A stretch of DNA of 50,976 nucleotides from Bacteroidales bacterium UBA1223 (GTDB lineage: Bacteria; Bacteroidota; Bacteroidia; Bacteroidales; P3). The DNA is taken from assembly GCA_002309155.1 (NCBI GenBank), contig DBXB01000046.1, positions 1-50,976 on the forward strand, in the 5' to 3' direction. The translations under genes were made by a program, and so were the position numbers. This document shows positions 25,636-35,900 of the stretch, piece by piece; position 1 is the stretch's first letter; each line of letters begins with the position of its first letter. The notes beneath the pieces were generated by a model. It had not been told where the DNA came from and searched no databases. It saw only the letters and a program-made list of their open reading frames with translations.

Positions 25636-26475
25636 ATGATAGTTGATAAAGGAAGTCGCAACGGAGGCAGAAAACCATCCTCTGCTCGCAAAAATGAAAT
25701 GAATGAGAACCAGTCGTTTCACGTGAAACATCACGATAATGTAAAATTGCAGATTGTCTGTGGCATCCGTCCTGTTATGGAGGCGGTGGATTCTGGTAAG
25801 TCTATTGATAAGATACTGATTCAAAGTAATCTGGATGGGAAGTTGATGCAGGAGTTAAAATCAAAGATTCGTGAGATGGGTCTTCCCTTTCAGTATGTTC
25901 CCGTTGAGAAACTGAATCGTATGACCGACAGCAATCACCAGGGGGTGGTGGCGACTATCTCACCAGTGGTTTATCATGACTTCGCTTCCATGTTGCAGAA
26001 AGTTGTAGATTCAGGTAAAACGTCATTTTTCGTGCTCCTTGACCATATAACCGATGTCAGAAATATGGGTGCGATTGTCCGTACTGCGGAATGTGCGGGG
26101 GCCGATGCCGTTATTGTGCCTGATCGTGGCAGTGCACAGATAAATGAGGATGCTATTAAAAGCTCCTCGGGAGCGTTGCTGCGTGTGCCTCTTTGCCGTG
26201 AGTCTAATTTCAAGACAGTCCTCAATCTTGCCCGTCAGTCTGGTCTTCAGGTTTGTGCCGCCACTGAAAAAGGCTCTGTTGATTATCTTGAGGTCGATTT
26301 TAAACGTCCCACATTGCTGATTATGGGATCCGAAGACACTGGCATTTCGGCTGATTTGCTCAAGTTGTCGGATGTGCGGGCTCGCCTGCCTATCTGTGGC
26401 GATGTACAGTCCTTGAATGTCTCTGTCGCCGCCGGAATTTTTATGTACGAAGTTCTGAGGCAGAGGAAGGGGTAA
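25636..26475 (+). CDS. TrmH/SpoU-family rRNA (or tRNA) 2'-O-methyltransferase, RlmB-like
   Basis: A 279-residue SPOUT methyltransferase. Residues 38-110 are the substrate-binding domain (LQIVCGIRPVMEAVDSGKSI, and NHQGVVATISPV). The SPOUT motifs are motif 1 LLDHITDVRNMGAIVRTAEC, motif 2 TLLIMGSEDTGIS and motif 3 LNVSVAAGIFMYEVLRQR. The architecture fits RlmB (Gm2251 of 23S rRNA), though the target is inferred. The annotated start leaves a non-conserved 37-residue N-terminal extension; ATG at 25699 (MNENQ) is an alternative. Codons 27-32 (SFHVKH) are the coding trace of a parS site. The stop codon lies inside a 7-bp tandem array. Confidence 0.9.
   Translation: MIVDKGSRNGGRKPSSARKNEMNENQSFHVKHHDNVKLQIVCGIRPVMEAVDSGKSIDKILIQSNLDGKLMQELKSKIREMGLPFQYVPVEKLNRMTDSNHQGVVATISPVVYHDFASMLQKVVDSGKTSFFVLLDHITDVRNMGAIVRTAECAGADAVIVPDRGSAQINEDAIKSSSGALLRVPLCRESNFKTVLNLARQSGLQVCAATEKGSVDYLEVDFKRPTLLIMGSEDTGISADLLKLSDVRARLPICGDVQSLNVSVAAGIFMYEVLRQRKG
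25715..25730. promoter_or_regulatory. Candidate parS centromere site (ParB binding)
   Basis: The 16 bases CGTTTCACGTGAAACA match the widely conserved parS consensus TGTTTCACGTGAAACA at 15 of 16 positions, including the full 14-bp palindrome GTTTCACGTGAAAC. It lies in the coding sequence of the TrmH-type gene, where it is read as S-F-H-V-K-H outside the conserved domain. parS loads ParB as a sliding clamp for chromosome segregation and lies near oriC in most bacteria. No other match was seen in the window. Confidence 0.85.
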
Positions 26476-26547
26476 AGGGTAAAGTTTAGAGTTTAGAGTT
26501 TAAAGTTTAAAGTTTAGAGTTTAAAGTTTAGAGTTTAAAGTTTAAAG
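26471..26547 (+). repeat. 7-bp tandem array, 11 units
   Basis: Two units of GGTAAAG followed by nine units of TTTAGAG or TTTAAAG, in strict 7-bp register. The stop codon of the methyltransferase (TAA, 26473-26475) is inside the first unit. Confidence 0.92.
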
Positions 26548-26554
26548 AGTTTTT

Positions 26555-26653
26555 CTAGAGTTTCTAGTTTTTCTAGTTTTTCTAGTTTTTCTAGTTTTTC
26601 TAGAGCTTCTAGATTTTCTAGGTTTTCTAGGTTTTCTAGAGCACCTAGATTCT
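26555..26653 (-). repeat. CTAG array, 11 units of exactly 9 bp
   Basis: CTAG starts at 26555, 26564, 26573, 26582, 26591, 26600, 26609, 26618, 26627, 26636 and 26645, an exact 9-bp period. The most common unit is CTAGTTTTT; on the minus strand this is CTAGAAAAA, matching the A-rich units at 23658. The two arrays are therefore in opposite orientation. Confidence 0.93.
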
Positions 26654-26759
26654 TTAAGGTCCTTAAGTTTTTTTCTATCTGTAATTAAAGTTAAGATTAA
26701 AGTTAAAGTTGATTTTTTTTTGAAAAATTAACATTTTTACCTTGTCTTTTTTGTATGTG

Positions 26760-26790
26760 GGAGCACACTTTATGGTAAAGTGCTCCTTTT
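26760..26790 (+). terminator. Probable intrinsic terminator
   Basis: GGAGCACACTTTA and TAAAGTGCTCC pair around a TGG loop with a 2-base bulge, followed by TTTT. It would end the transcript of the hutI-lolD-methyltransferase group after the repeat arrays. Confidence 0.75.
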
Positions 26791-26898
26791 CTTATTTGCC
26801 CCTATGCTATAATGTTGTTTATTATTGATATATGTGCTGAGGAGACTCGTATATATATAAAAAAAATATAAAAAGAATGTTGTTTTGACTTTTTTGTG

Positions 26899-26906
26899 TA
26901 AATTTG
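26899..26906 (+). promoter_or_regulatory. Putative -7 box (TAAATTTG) for the giant surface-protein gene
   Basis: TAAATTTG matches TAnnTTTG and lies 90 bp before the ATG at 26997. TTG at 26880-26882 gives a 16-bp spacer. Transcription would start near 26912, just ahead of the leader hairpin. Confidence 0.5.
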
Positions 26907-26913
26907 TACGTTA

Positions 26914-26957
26914 ATACCATACTGAAAAACGACTGTAAATGGTCGGGTTTTTGGTAT
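26914..26957 (+). other. Imperfect leader hairpin before the giant gene
   Basis: ATACC...AAAAACGAC on the left can pair with GTCGGGTTTTTGGTAT on the right around the loop TGTAAATG, with an internal loop. It sits between the -7 box and the start codon, in the predicted 5' leader. A regulatory role is inference. Confidence 0.4.
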
Positions 26958-26996
26958 GTAATATAGTGTTATTGAATAAAATATAAAATTATTAAT

Positions 26997-29900
26997 ATGA
27001 ATAAAAGGTTATTACTTTTTGGACTGATTTCCCTGTTTTTGGCATTTAATGTCAATGCACAGATTGTGACAAAGTATGAACAGGGATTTGAGTCTTCGGG
27101 TGAGACAAGTTCTTACACTGTTGTCCAAGGTAGTGTCGCTCCTGTCACGAATGTGGCATCAACGGGAAGCCGTTCTCTGAAACTGCAGCATACGTCGCAG
27201 GAAGCGATAATAATGCTCGACACTATCGATTTCACCGATAACGGCTCGTTCCAGTTCTTCTATCTGGAATTCATGCATATCTGTGATGTAGACCCACAGA
27301 CGACAGCGGCTACCAACTCTGTCGCAATTATCGATGTCAAGCGTATAGACGAGGCAAACTGGACTACATTGAACGGTTCAGACTATTACGATAATTCGTG
27401 GGGTGGCGGTAGTGAAGGTTTCGTCGGAAACTCTACTTTCACCCAGCGTTCATATCCCATCTGGCGTGGCGCTAACATGAATAATACCTGGTGGAAGCGC
27501 GAGCGTTTCAAACTGGCTCTACGTTTGAGTCAGGCGCCTCTTCAGAATAGAAAACTGCTTATCCGATTCCATTTGAAACCCAGAACTGCCGCCGGTGCCA
27601 CCAATGCAGGTTGGTATCTCGACAACGTAAAGGTGCAGTGCAGCCCTAACTCGATGTTGCTGCCTGTTATCAATATGGTTGACTATCCTGACTTGACGTT
27701 GCATCCTAACAGCCGTGGTGCCCATATCGCCGCTGACTTCTATACCCCGTTAACTCAAGGTATGTGTAACGATTCGGTGTACATTCAGTACAGTCTCGGA
27801 CTTGCCGACACCATAAGGAAAGCACCTTTGTCGCCGGTGGCCAGTGTACCAGGAAGGTATGAGTTTTTTATTCCATTCTGCGGATATGATACTATCGTAA
27901 AATGGCGTGTTGTTGGTAAAGATAATTCTGTTAACCACAACCAGACTAACTTCCCTGCGGATGTATCGTCTTGGATGGAATATAGGTGTGTGCGAGGATA
28001 CGATCAAAACTCTCCGATGGCAGCTACATCGGGAACGCCGTCAACCATCTTGCCATTCTCCAACATGGGAGACTTCAAATGTCAGATAGTCTATGACAGT
28101 GCTGAATTGGCTGCCACTTACAAACCTGGAGCCATAACGCAGATACGTTTTCCTGTGGCTTCCAATGTGGCAAACTCTATGCATAACCGGTTTGTGTTGA
28201 AGATGTGTAATGTGAATGCGGATTTTGCTTACAACACAGATTTCGATTTCTATTCTGAATTCATGAAGACGGTCTACGACTCGTCACTTGTGATTACACA
28301 GAATGCTAACACTTATGGAACCATCAACCTGCAGGATACGTTCTTCTATGCAGGCAAGGGATTGGCTTTCGTAGTCTATTGTGACAACCTCGTCGGTGAC
28401 CCCGCCGCAGTGTCGGTGCGTACTTTCAATGCCGTCGCCAACAGTGTCACGACGGGTTCTTTGCATCGAGGATATAACGCCTCTTACGGTTTCGATGTGT
28501 TCAACTCCGCATTCTTCGATAACGGTGAATACACTGCAGTCCGTCCCAACTTTACCCTCAAAGTCAACAAAAATCAGCCGCTCCTCTATGACTGCGGAAT
28601 CAGCGGATTTATTCACCCCAACGACACTACTCCCGCCAACGCTGTGGGTAATAACGATGTCGTGGTGACTCTCAAGAACTATGGAGCTCAGCCAATCAAT
28701 GGAGTCCGTATCTACTACAGTGTCGATAACGGAGCTCACCAGTATTTTGATTGGAGTGGCACCCTAGCTCCTAATGCCACTATAAACGTCACTATCAATA
28801 CAACCCAGACCTACAATGCCGGCTATCATGAGATGCTGGCTTGGGTTGACGACTCGGTGCTCACGGCAGGTGTCCGCTACCGTGACCATGAACCGTTCAA
28901 CGACACTCTCTGGACTCGCTTCATCACATGTAACGGTCCTATGAGCGGAGTCCGTGTCGTGGGAGGTTCAACTCCCGATTACCAAACTCTGGGACAGCTG
29001 CTATACGCTCTCAGCCAGTGCGGTGTCGATGGTCCCCTTACCGTCAAACTGGCCCCAGGCTATTATACACCACATACCTTCCCGACGATACCTGGTGTCT
29101 CGGCTTCCAACTATGTCCAATTTGAGCCGTTGTCGAGTGCGGCCGTGACTTTCGTCTCCGCAATGGCTGATACTGCTTTAGTCAACTCTTTGGTCAATTT
29201 GCAGCAGGCCAGATTTATTCGCTTTAAGGATATCAATTTCTTGTCAAATTGTGTGAGCAATCCTGCCACCTATCTGGTCCGTATGGGTACCAACAGTGTG
29301 GGATGTCAGTTTATCGACTGTAATTTCACCGAAGTTGTTGGTGGTGGCATGAGTGAGTCTTATATGGCGGCATCGGCTCTGTTATACTCAGGTGGTGCCG
29401 ACTCCCTTGTGATTAGGGGATGTCACTTCAATAGAGGTAATGTGGGACTTAGTCTCGTAGGTCCTGCACAAGACAACAAGGCTCACGGAAACTCCGTCTT
29501 GGGTAACTTCTTCGCATCGCAAGGTACCAACGGCGCCGTGATACGTAATCAGGTGGATCCTGTCGTCGATAGCAATACATTTAACAATGTCTATGCAAAT
29601 TCAAGCTATGTGCTGCTTCTGCAGGATTGCGACGGCGGTTCAAGGGTGACACGAAATACCGTATATGTTACTTCGGGTGCTTCTTGTATAGGTGCTACAA
29701 ATTTCTTCGGAACTGCATCAAATTATGCTGTCATCGCCAACAATATGCTTGTCTGTGCTGATGATGGTCAGTCGAACATGCTAACCACACCGCTGAACAT
29801 CATCACTGCCGACTATGCCAAGGTCGTGTTCAACTCCATCAAGATGACTGCTCCTTCTCGCAATGGTATAGCCGCCGCCACATTTGGTGGTGGTGTGCTC

Positions 29901-32900
29901 AGCAACAGTCACTTCTATAACAATATCGTCGCATGTTTTGACACGGTGAACTTTGCGTTCAACTATATTCCCACAGAGGGAGCCTCTAATTATATTGGTT
30001 ACAATATATATTATTCACGCGGACCGATGCTGAACAAGTACAACGGTATCAACTGCCTGACATTTGCCAACTGGACCACTCATTGCTCCATGGATGGCAA
30101 CTCTCAGAATGTCAATCCCGCTTTCTTGAACAGCACTATCACAGACCTCCGCTCATACAGTCAGAATGTCAAAAATCACGCAGTTCCTATCCCCGAGGTT
30201 ACCAACGATATGTTTGGTACTGTCCGTGATGCGACGAATCCCTGCGTTGGAGCTTTCGAGTTCTCGGCACTGCCTTACGACTTTGAAATCATCGAATTCA
30301 TCGAGCCTTTCGATGTCTACTGTGAAGCTCCACAGAATGCCCCCATTACTGTTGTCCTGAAAAACAGTGGTGTCAACGCATTCGACCCCTCCACAAGTAG
30401 CACGTCGGTTCAACTTGCTTATTCAAGAACTACCACTCCGGGAGTGATGACTCCGGGATTCTCGGGCAATATTATAATCAACCGTGTCATACCTGCTCTG
30501 GATACCATCATCTTCCATACTGGTCAGACTCTGCCGTATGCCACCAATGGTATGAACGACACAACTTACCATCTGTATGTATGGCTTACAAGTTCTATTG
30601 ACCCCAACCCGGCGAACGACACCTCTTCGATGACTGTCACTTCCCGTTATCATGCTCCTGCCCCCGACAGCATTAGCGTCACCTCAGACTACGGTACCCC
30701 AGCCACTATTACGGCAACTAGCGGTCTACAGACATGGTACTCGAATGTCTATACCGCAAGTACCGCTCATCATTCGGAGGTATACTGGTATCTGACTCCC
30801 CAAAGCACCGACCATATATGGCGTGGAAACACTTTGGTGACAAGTCCGCTCTATTATGACACCATTTTCTATATCCGTCAGAAACGTGACTTTGATCTTG
30901 TGAAAATTACGGAGGTCCAGATAAAGCAGAACATGCCGGGTGTGACCTACCCGATGCCTCTCTGGATGAACAGTGCCACGGCTTTTGCCGTCGAGCTCAC
31001 CAATGTCGGTGACTATCCCGCTAACCTCCTGGGCGACTCCTTAATCACTGTCGGTTACAACTCTACACTGAATAATAAAATTTACGCTTTCCCGAATGTG
31101 ACGATTCAACCTGGTCAGAGTCTGGTCCTTCAGTATCGTGCGGGTATCAACAATGTTGACTCTACCAAAACTCTGGGTACAGTTACATACAATGCTAACC
31201 AGAATCAGAATTTCGGTTTGATATACCGTCACAACGGCCATATCGAGGATGCTGTGGCTTTCAACGATATCACCACTCATAACAACTGGGTCAACCGCCA
31301 AGTCCCTGCCACGGTATGGCAAGGTGGCGGTATCTCTCTCCCTGACTCAATACCCACCGCCGGTGTCTATCGTACAGGATGGCCGACAAATCCCAACAAC
31401 TTGATTTATTCCTATCTATTATGGCAGAGAGCTGATGAGAGCCATAAGATGACGCTTGGAACACCTAACAACAATCTCATCCGTTATCATGATAACGGTT
31501 GCTACGGTGACCCTGCTTCCGTCAGAGTCCATCTGATTAATCTTCCCAATGTTGATATGGCACTCGATAACCTGAATATCGAAGGTGGTTGCGGTCTCGG
31601 TCAATCTCCTCTGACATTCCAGGTCCATAACCGCGGTGCCTATCCAAGTGGTCAGTTGGTGTTCCACTACCGTATTGACGGACATCCTCAGTATGCAGGT
31701 CAGGCGCTGACAATGCAGACAGGGTGCGACACCTTGGCTACAGGAGTTCCCGCAAGTTCCACAATCTCCTATACTTTTGACTCTCTGGTCGATTTCACTG
31801 TCGCTTCGGCTTCGGTGGATTTCGACATCAAGATTTGGGTTGAGAAAGTGGATGTCGACAATACCGGTTTCAACGATACTATTAATCTCTCAATCACTTC
31901 TCTCTATATGCCTGGTCTGCCCAATGTCGATTCTTATGACACTGTGCAGTATGACGGATGTATCGCCCTCCAGTCGGTTACTCCTCCCACCGACTCGCTG
32001 GCTTGGTATGACCGCAATATGAACCCGCTGGATACATGCAATGTCTTCCATAAATGTAATTTCTACGAGGACGACACATTCTATGTGACCTCCTTCGGTG
32101 CAAGTATTGGTAATATACATGTGGGTACACTGGCATCGCTTTCGCCGGCGAACAACTACCCGTCACCATACAACCCCAATAAAAAATATGTAAAGGAACA
32201 GTACCTCTTCCTGGCTAGTGACCTCATTAATGCGGGTCATGGTGCCGGTCCCATTCAGACCTTGTCATTTTATCTCGACACTATCATCGCTGCAGTGGGA
32301 CAATACACTCTTACCGATTATGTTATCTCCATGGGTACAACGAGTCAGAATACCTTCACCTCCAACAACAACTGGCTGCCTGTATCGCAAGTCTATTCAG
32401 TCAGCTCACTGACACTCTCCAACAGTGCCAAGGGCTGGATAACCCACAACCTCGATGTTCCTTTCCATTGGAATGGTACTGACAATATCGTGGTTCAGAT
32501 TACACGATCCATCAGTAACAACATCACGCAAGGCGCAAGGACTCGCTACACCGCCGCTGGAGCCAACAAGGTTCTTTTCAAGAATGACAACACATCCAGT
32601 GTTGTTGACTTTACAGGAAATGGTAGCCGTAGTGGAAACCGTCCGGATATTATTTTCGGATTTGTTGATTATGGCTGCGAAGGTCCCTCGAAACCTGTTT
32701 ATGTCACTGTGGTCAATGTTCCTCCAAGTGATGCCGCTCTCGGTTGGCCCGAAGATATGGGCGGTGGTATGGGCACAGGTTCAGGTTCTGGATTCACCTC
32801 CTGCGACTCGACCAGTCTCAATGTGAGTCTGCACAACTATGGTGTGCAATCGTTCAACACGTTCACTATCGATTATTGGATTGACAGCTACCATGGCGTA

Positions 32901-35900
32901 TATAATGGTAATACTACCGTTGCATCCGATTCAACTGTGGTGATCACTGTCGCAAAATACCTCTTCACTCCTGGCCGTCACTCCTTACGTCTTGCCGTCA
33001 ATCAAGTCGACGATACGGTGCGTTCCAACGACACAATCTCTCGCATTATCAATGTCCGCTTCTGTGCGGGTACATATCCTATCGGCAATACAGGTATCTA
33101 TCAGAACTTCACCGCCGCTATTGATACATTGATGAACGCCGGCGTTGACGGTCCTGTAGTCTTTGCAGTCCAGAATGGAACATATGTTGAACAACTCACA
33201 CTAGGTAAGGTCGATGGTGTTTCGAATGTCAACACTGTTACCTTCACTGGCGACCCGACCGATGTGGGCAATGTCGTTCTGCGTTACGCTCCTGTTGCGG
33301 CAACCAACCACGTCATCAAGATATCTGGAGCCGAATATATAAGGTTCAGAAATATGACCTTTAACAGCCGAGGTACAGGCAACTACAATAATGTCATCGC
33401 TATCGACAGTTCATCAGATGTCAGGTTCAGCCATGTACGCATAGCCGTTAAGGGTACTGTGAATAACAATAACGCCAACGGTATTGTGATTGGCGAAGGA
33501 GTCCATGCCCTGTATGTAGACACCTCCATAATCGACAGTGGCTACTATGCTATCCGCAGTATCGTCACTCGTGACGGCGCTTCCGACGGAGTATACATCA
33601 CCAAGAACCAAATCAGAAGTTTCACCAATACCGCTCTATATCTCAGGAAGGTCGATGACGTCTATGTCGTTGCTAATAACATCAATACGGCTTCTCCAAG
33701 TGGTAATAGAGCCTTCACCGGAGTCTTTATTGCTGAACATAATGGTCCTGTGACGGTGGAACGCAACAACATAGTGCTGGCGGATAATTTCGCCGGTGTG
33801 AAACAGGGTATTAAAATTATTAATGTCAATGGTTCCTCAGCAATGCGCAGCCATGTGTCCAACAACATGTGCGCCATGGTGGGCTCGGGCGGTACCACCA
33901 CGGCTGGTATCATGATTGACAGTAGTACTTTCCTCAATGCATACTACAATACGTCGCAGGTTTATATCAACACCAACGGAACTGCCGGTTTCAATACCAA
34001 GGCAATGCATGTGGGTACCACGAGTTCTAATGTCAGCATTATGAACAATATTCTGTCGAATCTTAGCGGTGGTTACCCGATTTATGTTCAGAATGCGGCA
34101 AATGTCGAGAATATCAACTACAATGATTATTGGGTCGAGAGAAGTGAAAGAATCTGCACATGGGGCGCTACTGAGTGCTACTCGTTGACTGAGATGCGTG
34201 CCACCAATGGCATGGATAACAACTCTATGAACGAGAAACCTTATTTCAGATCCAATACCGACCTCCATCTCTCCATTGGTACCTTCTGCGAACGTGCTCA
34301 ATACAATACCGAGGTGCCTCTCGATATAGATGATTCTATACGTCCTCAGATTCCTAACCCGTGTATGGGTGCCCATGAGTTCCAGCGTAAGAATCACAAT
34401 ATCGCTATCATGGAGATTCACAAACCGCAGCTTCAGGTTGTGGGTATCGACCACTTCACCGACAATATTGAAGGCGACACTCTCTGGGTTGTGGTGTCAT
34501 TCACCAACGACGGAACATCCACCGAGAGCAACCTCAGCTGGTGGGCTGAAGTAAAGGGTCGTCCCGACTTGCATTCCTCAACTCGTTATTTCGATGAGAT
34601 GCTGCCTCAAGACAGTAGGCGAGACTCTAACTACATAGTGATGCCTCTCGGTGTGTATGACAGCCAGGTTGTGGCAGTATACTTCCCGTTGGCAAACGAC
34701 TCGGTGCCCGAGAACAATTATCTCGAGAAACCAATGTTCCTTGACCCCGCCTATAATTTCCGCGCTCAGTCGGCTGTCATCCATGACGAAAGCAATAGCT
34801 GTCGTATGCAGAACACGCAAGTGAGCGTTGTCCTCACAAATAATGGACGTAAGACATTCCCTGCAGGATGGCAGGTGCCGGTAGGATTCCAGGTTATTCT
34901 GCAGACTACAGGTATAGTTGTTCCGACATTGCCTGTTCAGTGGGAAGAGACTCTGACATTGCCGGTTGACGTAGAACCTAATGCGTCAGTGACTCTCGAC
35001 CTTAACCAGACAGCCAATCTCTATCCTACCAACAATGCCAAAGATATTCAGGTGCGTGCCCGTGCATGGGTCAAATTCCAATATGACTGGAAACCCTCCA
35101 ACGATACCTCCAGTTATACAACCCAGGCATCGAAATATACGCCGAGCTCACCTGTAGGTATCGACCTCCATATTCCTTACGCTACATGGGATACTATATT
35201 TGCATCGCAGACCGATATTCCGCCGACGGGTGCCGCTATCCATCGTAATATCATGTGGTACCGCGACTCCACCGATAGTCCGTTCTTTACGGCTAACAAC
35301 TACAATCGTTCTTGCTGGTGGGAGACTCCTCAGTATTTCCACGACTCTACATACTTCCTGGCATGCGTAAGTCAGGCAGGATGTACCAGCTACTACAGTC
35401 CGGTCAGCGTCTACCTTAATCCGCGAGTGCCTGTCGATATGGCTGTGCTCGGAGTTGAGGAACCGGTGGGTACGCGTGTATACATGACACAGGATTCAGT
35501 CAAGTTGCGCCTCATCAACTATGGCTCGCAGACCATGACTAACATCCCCGTTGTTTATCAGTTCTACAATAAAAACCACGTCCTCCTTCAAGAGGTTACA
35601 GAAGTCTGCACGGCATCGATTGCCCCCGATTCTGAGTATGTGTTCCGCTTCGACTCTCTGATTAACATCCCGACATGGGGCGCCAACGAGGTTTATTACC
35701 TGAGAGTGTGGACAGATATGCCTAATGAGAATGTCCGTCTCAACGATACGTTGCGTGAGGAGTCATTGTTCTATGCTATCCCTGATAATCTATACATCGA
35801 GCCGAGTGTCGAAGACAAGGTAGGTTTTGATATCACCCGTGTGGCATGGTCTTCGTTAGATAACAGGATTAACCCCGCTGGTCACAACTACATCAATTTT

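Larger units (their letters stand above)
26476..26996. other. Intergenic region with repeat arrays, terminator and leader of the giant gene
   Basis: 521 bp with no gene seen. In order: the 7-bp array, the 9-bp CTAG array, a degenerate tail (TTAAGGTCCTTAA is a palindrome near 26653-26665), short AAAGTTA repeats around 26686-26710, a terminator hairpin (26760-26790), AT-rich sequence, a -7 box (26899-26906) and an imperfect leader hairpin (26914-26957). Confidence 0.8.

Noticed and set aside
26471..26653. The 7-bp and 9-bp arrays as a CRISPR array
   Set aside because: The units are far too short, there are no unique spacers of constant length, and no cas genes are nearby.
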